Part shown: one piece after another, positions 1-6,742 of the stretch
How the letters are laid out: each line of letters begins with the position of its first letter
How positions within the stretch are numbered: position 1 is the stretch's first letter
NCBI GenBank assembly: GCA_938041635.1
Contig: CALIAD010000186.1
Location: forward strand, 1 to 10,335
Length of the DNA stretch: 10,335 nucleotides
Direction: 5' to 3'
From: an uncultured Atopobium sp.
GTDB lineage: Bacteria > Actinomycetota > Coriobacteriia > Coriobacteriales > Atopobiaceae
Position numbers and translations under genes: made by a program
The notes under the pieces: model-generated
What the model saw: only the letters and a program-made list of their open reading frames with translations
What the model was told of the DNA's origin: nothing
Databases searched by the model: none

Positions 1-110
1 CTTCTTTTAAACACCTGAAATGCTTGCTTACACCACTTTTCGGGACACGACCATTTCATATTCCTTAACTCGTGTATTTCAAGAAAAAATTGTTTTTCTT
101 TTTTGAACAT
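1..110 (-). CDS. Possible N-terminal part of an unrecognised gene leaving the left edge
   Basis: Reading the minus strand from an ATG at 110, a frame stays open for 36 codons to the window edge, beginning MFKKEKQFFLEIHELRN and continuing through a W/C-containing stretch (KWSCPEKWCKQ). A second in-frame ATG lies at 59. No convincing ribosome binding site precedes ATG 110, and the AAGGA before ATG 59 is too close to it. A TATACT hexamer lies at 133-128 on the same strand and could be a -10 box. The stretch is A+T-rich, where a random open frame of this length is not rare. I do not recognise the protein. It may be the start of a small unknown gene or pure chance. Confidence 0.22.
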   Translation of the reverse strand, partial: MFKKEKQFFLEIHELRNMKWSCPEKWCKQAFQVFKR

Positions 111-167
111 GTTTCAACGGATTAGTAAGTATATATGAAAAGAAATCGCAGGTGTACTGCCAAAACA

Positions 168-204
168 CCCAGCTAAAGATATTCTTAAAATATCTATAAC
201 TGGG
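168..204 (-). terminator. Imperfect hairpin downstream of the PPOX-like gene
   Basis: Arms at 168-183 and 189-204 pair over 16 positions with two mismatches around a 5-base loop. The base of the stem is CCCAG/CTGGG. Read on the minus strand, it lies about 60 bases past the stop of the FMN-binding gene and is followed by TGTTTT, so it could end that transcript. The T run is short and most of the stem is A-T, so termination is only plausible. An AAAAACGTTTTT palindrome sits next to it at 209-220. Confidence 0.4.
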
Positions 205-264
205 CTATAAAAACGTTTTTACTAAAAGAGGAGGTGTTGTAAATAATTCACGACAAGTTTTAAC

Positions 265-681
265 TTACAGCTCTAATGTTTCGATTGAGCTTAAGTCCTT
301 TGTGACCACAGCTGTGTCAAATTTTATTTCAAATAAAACCAAGGATTCCCCTGCATATTCGATAGTATTTTTGTAGTTTGGAACCTTAGCAATAAATTGA
401 TCTGCGACGTCAAAAATAGTTTTTGAACTTTTTTGAACAATTCCCTTTGCTTTCACGTGCTCATTTCCCGAGTGAGGAATTGTGGTAAACGCCACATGTG
501 GGTTTGCTTTTATCTCTTTGATTTTGTCATTCTCTTTAAAAGACGAGAAGTAAAGTACGTTTTCTTCTGGGTCAAAATAAAAATTTACAATCCTCACATT
601 TGGGACATTATTTACAGATGTTGCCAAGGCAATCTCGGTTTGCTCAGACATAATCTTTAAAAATTCTGCTTTTGTACTCAT
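265..681 (-). CDS. Pyridoxamine 5'-phosphate oxidase-like FMN-binding split-barrel protein
   Basis: A 138-residue protein with the pattern of small single-domain PPOX-like flavoproteins. An N-terminal helix (about 1-14) leads to a strand pair IALATSVNNVPNVRIVNF (about 17-34), then LYFSSFKENDKIKEIKANPHVAFT (about 43-66), the usual region where Lys/Arg and Ser/Thr contact FMN phosphate, and then a second barrel half ending in ETLEL. Members reduce or bind flavins, F420 or haem-type ligands. Specificity cannot be read here, and true pyridoxamine phosphate oxidase activity is unlikely at this size. ATG 681 is preceded by AGAGAGG at a long 12-base spacing. The gene starts 31 bases after the tsaE stop in the same direction with no terminator between, so read-through is possible. 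Its G+C is much lower (33-37% in two 60-base samples) than in the operon upstream (60% in an alr sample), suggesting later acquisition. Confidence 0.82.
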   Translation of the reverse strand: MSTKAEFLKIMSEQTEIALATSVNNVPNVRIVNFYFDPEENVLYFSSFKENDKIKEIKANPHVAFTTIPHSGNEHVKAKGIVQKSSKTIFDVADQFIAKVPNYKNTIEYAGESLVLFEIKFDTAVVTKDLSSIETLEL

Positions 682-712
682 TTGAGAAGATTACCTCTCT
701 TTGAAACTGAAA

Positions 713-1255
713 TTAAAGCGACTGAATGATTTCTTCTCCACGATCATTCTGTGGGATAAAGCGAATCTCACGGCGTGGCTCAGCGTCGTCTGATTCCAGC
801 TCTTCCTCAGACAATCTAGAAACATACACATCAAGGGTTCTCTCGCCAATTTGCTCCGCAAATTGCTCTCCCCACTCGATGATAGTTGGACCATCAGACT
901 CAAGCGCATCGTACAGGCCCGTATCTTCAAGCTGATCAGGGTCGTTTAGGCGATACAGGTCAAAGTGGTAGAGAGGCATAAGCGCACCCTCATAAACCAT
1001 CTCGATAGTAAAGGTTGGGCTGGTCACATCATCCGTGACGCCCATGCCAGCAGCAATACCCTTAGTGAGCTGCGTTTTTCCAGCGCCCAGGTCTCCCGTA
1101 AGTACCAGAACGTCTCCCGCTTGCAGGAGTTTGCCCAGAATCTGACCAAGAGCAATAGTTTGCTCGGTGGTGGTAGAAACATACGTGCCGGCCGCAGTTT
1201 TTTCTGGCAGGTTGTTTGTTGCAGCTTCATTTGCGCTGGTAGAAAGGTTAGTCAC
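713..1255 (-). CDS. tsaE: TsaE, ATPase subunit of the tRNA t6A37 threonylcarbamoyl transfer complex
   Basis: TsaE is the P-loop ATPase that works with TsaB and TsaD to place threonylcarbamoyl on A37 of ANN-decoding tRNAs. Counting 180 residues from GTG 1255, the Walker A GDLGAGKT is at 54-61 (Lys60), the switch-like SPTFTI begins at 79, HFDLYR at 97-102 and IEWGE at 126-130, all family hallmarks. A low-complexity stretch of about 30 residues precedes the core, and an acidic region (SEEELESDDAE) follows it, making the protein longer than the common size of about 150 residues. GTG 1255 is preferred because GAGGAGG lies 5 bases upstream, whereas the longer frame opens with a TTG at 1294 without such a site. 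The start overlaps the end of udg by 8 bases, implying coupled translation. The neighbouring tsaB/tsaD are not found downstream in this window. Confidence 0.93.
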   Translation of the reverse strand: MTNLSTSANEAATNNLPEKTAAGTYVSTTTEQTIALGQILGKLLQAGDVLVLTGDLGAGKTQLTKGIAAGMGVTDDVTSPTFTIEMVYEGALMPLYHFDLYRLNDPDQLEDTGLYDALESDGPTIIEWGEQFAEQIGERTLDVYVSRLSEEELESDDAEPRREIRFIPQNDRGEEIIQSL

Positions 1256-1823
1256 ACGAGCCTCCTCGAGGGTGTTCCTCAAGCCAATCAGCAAGAAGTC
1301 GCAGGTCGTCTTTGAGGAACTGCGCCCACTCCTTGCGGTAAATAGTTGATGCGGGATGCATGGTGGGCAGCACGCTAAAAGCGCCTATCTGGTAAAACTT
1401 GCCGCGCAGCTCCGTCACGCCCTTATCGGTATGCATGACAAACTGTGTTGCAAAATTACCCAAGCAAACAATAACGTCCGGTTTAATAGCACGAATCTGA
1501 TTACGAAGATACGGAGAGCACTCCTCCACCTCGGCTACCTTAGGATTTCTGTTTGAAGGTGGTCGGCATTTGACCACATTAGAGATAAAAACATCCTGAC
1601 GAGAAAGGCCAACTTCTTCTAACAGTGCATCAAGCTTTTTGCCCGATACGCCCACGAAAGGCTGACCGCTTAGATCCTCATTTTTACCAGGAGCTTCTCC
1701 CACAATCATGACGCGAGCCGTGGGATTTGGGCCACCAAACACAATGTTGGTGCGTGTTTCCCAAAGCGGACACTTCTTGCAATCAGTTATCTGCTCACGA
1801 ATCTCGTCAAGCGTGACTGCCAT
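1248..1823 (-). CDS. udg: Family 4 uracil-DNA glycosylase with 4Fe-4S cluster
   Basis: This enzyme excises uracil from DNA after cytosine deamination or dUMP incorporation, starting base excision repair. The 191-residue protein shows the family 4 signature: paired cysteines C15 and C18 (DCKKCPL), C86 in VVKCRPP and C102 give four likely iron-sulfur ligands. The uracil-pocket motif GEAPGKNED is at 42-50, followed by GQPFVG, and the second active-site motif MHPAS is at 155-159. Length and motif order match bacterial and archaeal members, and nothing is missing. ATG 1823 overlaps the alr stop as TAATG, with AAGGTG 8 bases upstream, so translation is probably coupled to alr. The downstream end overlaps tsaE. 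Some family 4 genes are annotated as DNA polymerase-like, from an old phage SPO1 polymerase domain name. The enzyme assignment is preferred here. Confidence 0.93.
   Translation of the reverse strand: MAVTLDEIREQITDCKKCPLWETRTNIVFGGPNPTARVMIVGEAPGKNEDLSGQPFVGVSGKKLDALLEEVGLSRQDVFISNVVKCRPPSNRNPKVAEVEECSPYLRNQIRAIKPDVIVCLGNFATQFVMHTDKGVTELRGKFYQIGAFSVLPTMHPASTIYRKEWAQFLKDDLRLLADWLEEHPRGGSCD
1256..1267 (-). promoter_or_regulatory. Ribosome binding site fixing the tsaE start
   Basis: On the minus strand, GAGGAGG (1267-1261) stands 5 bases before the GTG at 1255, inside the last codons of udg. It is the reason for choosing a start 13 codons inside the longest open frame. Confidence 0.8.
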
Positions 1824-2977
1824 TAGATGTACACCTTATCGAGGCGAGCGCCAAAGTTGCAAACTACCTCATAGTTAATGGTCTCACGTAGGTCAGCCAT
1901 CTCATCCGCGGTGATTTCTTGGTCGCCGTCTTTGCCGATGAGAGTAACCACGTCACCATGGCGAATTTCGTGTGCAGGCTTATTAGCGTGTGTACCTGCG
2001 GTATCAACAGCAATCATAAACTGATCCATGCAGATGTTGCCCACCTGGCGAACACGATCTCCGCGCGTCAAAACGTCCATGCGGTTAGAGAGGCAACGTG
2101 CAAGTCCGTCGGCATAGCCAATAGGAACAGTGGCTACCTGGATGTTATTGCGAGGAACACGCCACGTCATACCGTAACTAACGCCGTCGCCAACAGCTGG
2201 ATAGACCACGCGCGTCACGCGACCGCGCACGCTCATAACGGGCTGCAGGTCAATGCGGGGAATGGTGAGCTTGCTTGGGTGAAGTCCGTACAGACCAATG
2301 CCCACACGAACCATATCGAACTGAATGTCTTTGTGCAGAACCGTGCCAGGAGTGTTATCAGCGTGAACCAAGCCCAGCTCATAGCCCGCGTTTTTGAGTG
2401 CCGTAACCGCTTCAATAAAGCGATTAACCTGCAGGTCAAAGTCCCAGTTGTCGAGCACGTCGGCCGTAGCAAAATGCGTAAACGTACCAGCGCATTCAAG
2501 ACCCCTGTGGAAATCAATAGAGCCGCGTACCTCAAGAAGATCTTCTCGCCTGACGCCAATACGGGTCATGCCGGTATCGATGGCCAGGTGATAGCGGCCA
2601 ACCTTGTTAGCTGCGGCGGAAGCCTCGCCATACGCAAGAGCAAAGTCCACCGTGTAGACGGACGGCATAATATCAAAGCGGACGAGGTCTGGAATGGAAG
2701 TGACTGGAGGCTCGGAAAGCACCAGGATGGGGCTCTCAATGCCGGAACAGCGCAGCTCAACACCCTCATCGACCGTTGCAACGGCAAACTGATCAGCACC
2801 CACGGACTGCATGGCTTTAGCGCACTGAGCAGCACCGTGACCATAGGCGTCAGCCTTAACCACACACATCATTTTGACACCGCGGTTAAGCTGGGCCTTA
2901 AACGCCTTTACGTTGCGGCGGACGGCAGAAAGATCAATCTCTATCCAAGCCCATCTATCCTGGGGATATGCCGACAT
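1823..2977 (-). CDS. alr: Alanine racemase
   Basis: PLP-dependent interconversion of L- and D-alanine, supplying D-Ala for peptidoglycan. From ATG 2977 the protein has 384 residues. WAWIEIDLSAVRRN near the N terminus is typical. The PLP lysine is Lys41 in VVKADAYGHG, the TIM barrel carries DTGMTRIG (134-141), and VRVGIGLYG lies near 224-231. The second catalytic base is Tyr268 in GVSYGMTW, and NICMDQFMIAVD marks the C-terminal beta domain. A GTG at 2986, directly after the nnr stop, would add three residues. ATG 2977 is preferred because AGGTGAG lies 4 bases upstream, while GGAG before GTG 2986 is only 3 bases away. The usual HxANSA-like segment reads HADNTPG (205-211), a mild variant. The gene sits between nnr and udg in the operon and its stop overlaps the udg start by one base. 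Confidence 0.95.
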   Translation of the reverse strand: MSAYPQDRWAWIEIDLSAVRRNVKAFKAQLNRGVKMMCVVKADAYGHGAAQCAKAMQSVGADQFAVATVDEGVELRCSGIESPILVLSEPPVTSIPDLVRFDIMPSVYTVDFALAYGEASAAANKVGRYHLAIDTGMTRIGVRREDLLEVRGSIDFHRGLECAGTFTHFATADVLDNWDFDLQVNRFIEAVTALKNAGYELGLVHADNTPGTVLHKDIQFDMVRVGIGLYGLHPSKLTIPRIDLQPVMSVRGRVTRVVYPAVGDGVSYGMTWRVPRNNIQVATVPIGYADGLARCLSNRMDVLTRGDRVRQVGNICMDQFMIAVDTAGTHANKPAHEIRHGDVVTLIGKDGDQEITADEMADLRETINYEVVCNFGARLDKVYI

Positions 2978-2986
2978 CAGGCTCAC

Positions 2987-4612
2987 CTACTCCGCAGTTT
3001 CTTCAAAGTCTGCCATAGGGAATGCAATCTGCTCCTCAAGTGCGTCGGAAGCAAGGCCAATAACGTCACAGATGTCGCCAGCCATAGCTCCGCGTACACC
3101 GAACTTCTCGGCAGCTAGCTGACCTGCATATGCGTGAACCTCGCAGGCAAGTGAGCAGAAGGTTGGCAGGTCATCAACTTGACCAGCAACCTGAGCCAAG
3201 CGGCCAGCAATAGTACCAGCAAGAACGTCGCCAGAGCCAGCAGTTGCCAGCGTTACGGGACCAGGCTTTGGCAGCACGGCTTTCTGGACACCAACGCAGC
3301 CAGTTGCGGTTCCCTTAGCAACAATGACCAGCTCAGAGCCACCGTCTGCCCATACAATCTTGCGAGCAGCCTCAAGCTGACCCACCAGGCTTGCAGGAGG
3401 ATTATCTACCTGGTTAACCAGGCGACCAAGCTCGCGACGATGCGGCGTCATGATGAGCGGAGCGGTACGACGCGTGAGCTCAGGGAAATCTGGGAGGTTG
3501 TTATTGGTGAGGCGAGCAATGCAGTTGAGCGCGTCGGCGTCAACAATAACGGGCAGCTCAGAGTCAAGCAGCGCGGAGGTAACCTTGACGGTTCCGCCAG
3601 AGACGCGCATGCCAGGGCCAACCAGCGTAACGGTGCGCATGGCAGCAAGCTGCAGCACCAATGGAGCTGCTTCCTCGGTAAACACGCCCTCAGCGTCGCA
3701 CGGGAGGCCAATAACGGGAACCTCTGGCAACATCATCTGAACGCAGCTGACAATGGCCTCAGGAACTGCCAGCGTAACGTAGCCAGCGCCCGCACGAGCA
3801 GCTGCCTTAGCAGCAAAAACAGCAGCTCCGGGGAAGCGGCTTGAGCCACCAACCACCAATACGGAGCCACGAGAGTATTTATCGCAGTCATTGAGCTGGG
3901 CAGGAACAGAAGCAAGATAATCTTCCAGGTCAACGCGCCAGGCAACAGGATCTGCCTCAACAACCAGACGCTCAGTCTGCTCAGCCAGAGGAGCTACAAC
4001 AATGGAACCGCAGACGTCTCTACCTGCATCAGCAATAAGGCCGGGCTTGAGCGCAATCATGGTAACGGTAACGTCAGCGACAACACACGCGCTTTCTACC
4101 TGGCCCTTCTGCGCAGAAAGGCCACTGGGAACGTCAACGGAAAGTACGCGAGCACCAGACTGATTCAGGCACTCAATCCAAATATCAAATGGAGCACGAA
4201 CCTTGCCGTGAAAACCGGTGCCCAGCATGCAATCAAGCACCACGTCAGCCGTTGCCAGCAGGTCAATCAGCTCCTGGCGAGAAGGGCCAACAAGCACGGA
4301 AACTCCCGCGCGAACGGCGCGCTGCGCCATCTGACGTGCAAGATCGCCGGAAATCTGATCAGGCTCTAGCGGAGTGACCACCTTAACGTTGCAGTTTCTA
4401 GAGCGCAGCGCTTCTGCTGCCACCCAGCCATCTCCACCGTTATTGCCAAGACCTACGAGGATGACAACGTTAGAGATGTCCCCTCCCATGCCAAGGGCCT
4501 CTTGAGCAGCAGCGTAACCTGCACGGTGCATGAGCTCGGAAACGCTCACGCCCACACGTGTCAGCGCAATCTCTACGCGCTTGATGTCCTCAACATTTAG
4601 TACCGGCTGCAT
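2987..4612 (-). CDS. nnr: Bifunctional NAD(P)H-hydrate repair enzyme (epimerase plus ADP-dependent dehydratase)
   Basis: This repairs NAD(P)H damaged by hydration. The N-terminal YjeF-type domain epimerises R- and S-hydrates, and the C-terminal ribokinase-like domain dehydrates the S form using ADP (ATP in some homologues). In 541 residues, the first domain (about 1-215) shows VGLGNNGGDG (53-62), LDCMLGTG (126-133) and SVDVPSGLSA (158-167). The second (about 235-541) shows RGSVLVVGGSSRFPG (248-262), DADALN, MTPHRRE (388-394), AKGTATG (432-438) and the catalytic GSGD at 459-462, probably Asp462. Both halves look intact. The start ATG 4612 has GAGGAG 6 bases upstream and lies 3 bases after the acpS stop, so translation is coupled. 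The acpS-nnr-alr association is common in bacteria. Length fits full two-domain members. Confidence 0.95.
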   Translation of the reverse strand: MQPVLNVEDIKRVEIALTRVGVSVSELMHRAGYAAAQEALGMGGDISNVVILVGLGNNGGDGWVAAEALRSRNCNVKVVTPLEPDQISGDLARQMAQRAVRAGVSVLVGPSRQELIDLLATADVVLDCMLGTGFHGKVRAPFDIWIECLNQSGARVLSVDVPSGLSAQKGQVESACVVADVTVTMIALKPGLIADAGRDVCGSIVVAPLAEQTERLVVEADPVAWRVDLEDYLASVPAQLNDCDKYSRGSVLVVGGSSRFPGAAVFAAKAAARAGAGYVTLAVPEAIVSCVQMMLPEVPVIGLPCDAEGVFTEEAAPLVLQLAAMRTVTLVGPGMRVSGGTVKVTSALLDSELPVIVDADALNCIARLTNNNLPDFPELTRRTAPLIMTPHRRELGRLVNQVDNPPASLVGQLEAARKIVWADGGSELVIVAKGTATGCVGVQKAVLPKPGPVTLATAGSGDVLAGTIAGRLAQVAGQVDDLPTFCSLACEVHAYAGQLAAEKFGVRGAMAGDICDVIGLASDALEEQIAFPMADFEETAE

Positions 4613-4615
4613 AAC

Positions 4616-5146
4616 TTACTCCTCGGATTTAACAACATCATCAAAGGTTGTCTCAATTATAGGTTCTTGCACGCGCTCAAGCTCATCCAACACAGAACGA
4701 GCTTCTTTGAACGAACGTGCCAGCTCTTGGGCAGCATCTTCCTTTTGATCTACCTTAGGTTTTACGGCGTTGGTTACCGCAACCGCATTGGCCACCGCCA
4801 CGTCTCTGGTGTACGAAATAGAAAGCGCAATCTCCTGCACGCCCTGCTCGGCCGCAATCTGTGCAGCCTTACCTGCTAGACGAGCCTGTGGCCTGCCCAG
4901 CTGGTCTCTCTCAACAGAAACATCCTGAAAACCAATACCAGACGAGAAACCCGTTCCTAAGGCTTTGAGCACGGCTTCTCTTGCTGCAAAGCGGGCAGCA
5001 TAGTGCTCCGCAGGGCGAGCAGTGCGCTCACAATACGCGCGCTCGGCATCGGTGAACATACGGCGAATAAAGTGAGGGCGCCTCTCAATTGCCTGCTGCA
5101 TGCGGGCAATCTCAAGCATATCTACACCTATTCCTGCCAGTGCCAT
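4616..5146 (-). CDS. acpS: Holo-[acyl-carrier-protein] synthase with C-terminal extension
   Basis: AcpS moves 4'-phosphopantetheine from coenzyme A to the serine of apo-ACP, activating fatty acid synthesis. The 176-residue protein begins with GIGVDMLEI (5-13, Mg ligand Asp9), then MFTDAERAYC (30-39) and ARFAAREAVLKALGTG (51-66, with Glu57 and Lys61), all expected. The last conserved motif reads SISYTRDVAVANAV (109-122), with Tyr112 where many relatives have His. Common AcpS proteins end near residue 120-130. This one continues for about 48 residues (129-176), a Lys/Glu-rich segment that looks helical by eye and ends in an acidic tail. ATG 5146 has AGGGG a few bases upstream and follows glmM by 24 bases. 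The extension does not come from a frameshift into a neighbour, since the stop lies just 3 bases before nnr. Confidence 0.92.
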   Translation of the reverse strand: MALAGIGVDMLEIARMQQAIERRPHFIRRMFTDAERAYCERTARPAEHYAARFAAREAVLKALGTGFSSGIGFQDVSVERDQLGRPQARLAGKAAQIAAEQGVQEIALSISYTRDVAVANAVAVTNAVKPKVDQKEDAAQELARSFKEARSVLDELERVQEPIIETTFDDVVKSEE

Positions 5147-5170
5147 CGTATCCCCTGGATCTATCTGCGC

Positions 5171-6514
5171 TTAAGCGCTGAGCCTATACTCCTCAAGAGC
5201 GTCGAGCACAATCTGATTTGCCTGCTGGCAGAGCTCATCGGTTGGAGCTTCTGCAAGAACGCGCACCAGAGGCTCTGTTCCGGAAGCGCGGACCAACACG
5301 CGACCATTGCCCTCAAGGAACTTCTCGGCAGCTGCAACTGCGTCGTTGACCTTAGGAGACTGCATAGCAGCCTCTTTATCGGTAACGCGAACGTTAACCA
5401 ACTGCTGTGGATATAGTGTAACGGGACGAGTCAGCTCAGAGAGTTTCTCGCGCTCTGCTCGTAAGACCTCCATAATACGGAGGCTGGTCAAGATGCCGTC
5501 GCCGGTCTTTGCCAGGTCACCAAAGATGATGTGACCACTCTGCTCGCCGCCCAGGCTGTACTCGTTCTCGTTCATGCAAGCGTAGACGTACTTATCACCC
5601 ACGTTGGTCTTCTCGTAAGAGAGGCCAGCGTCGTCAAATGCTTTGAACAAGCCAAAGTTGCTCATGACGGTAGTAACTACGGTCTGCTTTGCCAGGCGAC
5701 CATACTTGTTGAGGTAGGTGCCGCAAACGTAGAGAATCAGGTCTCCGTCAACCACGTGGCCGCGCTCATCAACTGCCAGGCAGCGGTCAGCGTCACCATC
5801 GTAAGCAAAGCCCACGTCAAGGCCGTTCTGAACCACAAAGCGCTGCAGCTGGTCAATATGAGTGGAACCGCAATCAACGTTGATGTTGAGGCCATTTGGA
5901 GCGTTGTTGATAACGTGGGTCTCGGCACCCAGTGCATCAAAAACAGGGCGAGCAACACTAGAAGCTGCGCCGTTTGCGCAATCCAGGCCAATCTTCAGGC
6001 CCTGGAGGCTAAAACCGCAGCTCGCAATAAGGCTGGAGATGTAGCGGTTGCGGCCCTGCATGTAATCAACCGTGCGGCCAATGGCGTCACCCGTTGCCAG
6101 AGGAACGTCAAACTCACCGTCAATATAGGACTCTACCTGCTCGAGGACGTCCTCGTCCATCTTGTAGCCCTCTTTATTGACCAGCTTGATGCCGTTATCG
6201 GTGAATGGGTTGTGAGAAGCGGTAATCATGACGCCGCAGTCAAAGCCGCCGTCAACTACCTCGTAGCTTACGCCAGGTGTAGGAATAACGTGCAGCATGT
6301 ACGCGTCAGCGCCAGAAGCAACCAGGCCCGAGACAAGCGCGGACTCAAACATATAGCTTGACCTGCGGGTATCCTTACCAATAATGATACGAGCCTTGCG
6401 AGTCTGCTTAGCTCCGTAATACCAGCCAATGAAGCGGCCAATTTTGTATGCGTGATCGACGTTCAGACCCTCGTTTGCGCGGCCTCTAAAGCCGTCGGTT
6501 CCAAAGTACTTCAT
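5171..6514 (-). CDS. glmM: Phosphoglucosamine mutase
   Basis: This converts glucosamine-6-phosphate to glucosamine-1-phosphate, the step before GlmU on the way to UDP-GlcNAc for peptidoglycan. The 447-residue protein has all four alpha-D-phosphohexomutase motifs: GTDGFRGRAN at 5-14, the phosphoserine loop ITASHNP (97-103, Ser100), the Mg-binding DGDADR (239-244), the sugar-binding GGEQSGH (322-328) and the phosphate-binding RASGTEP (409-415). Length is normal for GlmM, and the GTDGFRG start separates it from phosphomannomutases. ATG 6514 has TAGGAGA 5 bases upstream. It is the first gene of the minus operon, behind a 228-base spacer containing the terminator of rplM-rpsI, so it must have its own promoter or depend on read-through. 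Confidence 0.96.
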   Translation of the reverse strand: MKYFGTDGFRGRANEGLNVDHAYKIGRFIGWYYGAKQTRKARIIIGKDTRRSSYMFESALVSGLVASGADAYMLHVIPTPGVSYEVVDGGFDCGVMITASHNPFTDNGIKLVNKEGYKMDEDVLEQVESYIDGEFDVPLATGDAIGRTVDYMQGRNRYISSLIASCGFSLQGLKIGLDCANGAASSVARPVFDALGAETHVINNAPNGLNINVDCGSTHIDQLQRFVVQNGLDVGFAYDGDADRCLAVDERGHVVDGDLILYVCGTYLNKYGRLAKQTVVTTVMSNFGLFKAFDDAGLSYEKTNVGDKYVYACMNENEYSLGGEQSGHIIFGDLAKTGDGILTSLRIMEVLRAEREKLSELTRPVTLYPQQLVNVRVTDKEAAMQSPKVNDAVAAAEKFLEGNGRVLVRASGTEPLVRVLAEAPTDELCQQANQIVLDALEEYRLSA

Positions 6515-6599
6515 AAGCGTCTCCTAGCTGCGAATGTAATGTTGTCGGGTGGAGAGCAACGTGCGCGCGAAGCGCCAGCGAACTACTCGACAGGTGGGG

Positions 6600-6621
6600 C
6601 TTCTCGCCAGATGGCGAGAAG
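6600..6621. repeat. Perfect hairpin containing the TTCTCGCCAG intergenic repeat core
   Basis: CTTCTCGCC (6600-6608) and GGCGAGAAG (6613-6621) pair perfectly over 9 bases around AGAT. The left arm and loop share TTCTCGCCAG (6601-6610) with the repeat blocks downstream of the esterase and kinase genes on the right. It lies about 80-115 bases upstream of glmM, so it may fall in the glmM leader. No T run follows, so it is not a standard terminator. Confidence 0.6.
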
Positions 6622-6672
6622 AACGTGCGGACTAAAACAGTTGCGTAAATATGCAAAATGCAACCATTTAAA

Positions 6673-6678
6673 AGTATA
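6673..6678 (-). promoter_or_regulatory. Candidate -10 box (TATACT) for the glmM operon
   Basis: On the minus strand TATACT (6678-6673) lies within a 12-base string, TTAAAAGTATAC on the plus strand (6668-6679), that recurs upstream of rplM at 7675-7686. No good -35 box is seen at 16-18 bases, and the site abuts the T run of the upstream terminator. If used, the leader would be roughly 150 bases and include the 6600-6621 hairpin. Confidence 0.35.
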
Positions 6679-6715
6679 CAAAAAAGAGACCTGCCGATAT
6701 ACAACAGGTCTCTTT
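6678..6715 (-). terminator. Intrinsic terminator of the rplM-rpsI unit
   Basis: AAAGAGACCTG (6683-6693) and CAGGTCTCTTT (6705-6715) form a perfect 11-base stem around an 11-base loop. On the minus strand the hairpin ends in six Ts (6685-6680), three of which are in the stem. It begins 28 bases after the rpsI stop. Confidence 0.85.
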
Positions 6716-6742
6716 GTGAGGACTTTTTTGGGTCCAGCGGCC

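Noticed and set aside
81..104. A/T hairpin AAGAAAAA...TTTTTCTT followed by Ts, as a terminator
   Set aside because: The stem is almost all A-T and too weak, and the sequence may be coding on the minus strand.
105..118. GAACATGTTTC as a LexA (SOS) box
   Set aside because: It does not fit GAACnnnnGTTC, and no SOS gene adjoins it.
1919..3118. 399-codon plus-strand open frame opposite alr and the end of nnr
   Set aside because: It lies antisense to clear genes, has no recognisable motif or ribosome binding site, and follows from codon bias in the real frame.
5531..6361. 276-codon plus-strand open frame opposite glmM
   Set aside because: It mirrors the glmM coding strand, has no ribosome binding site and no recognisable domain.
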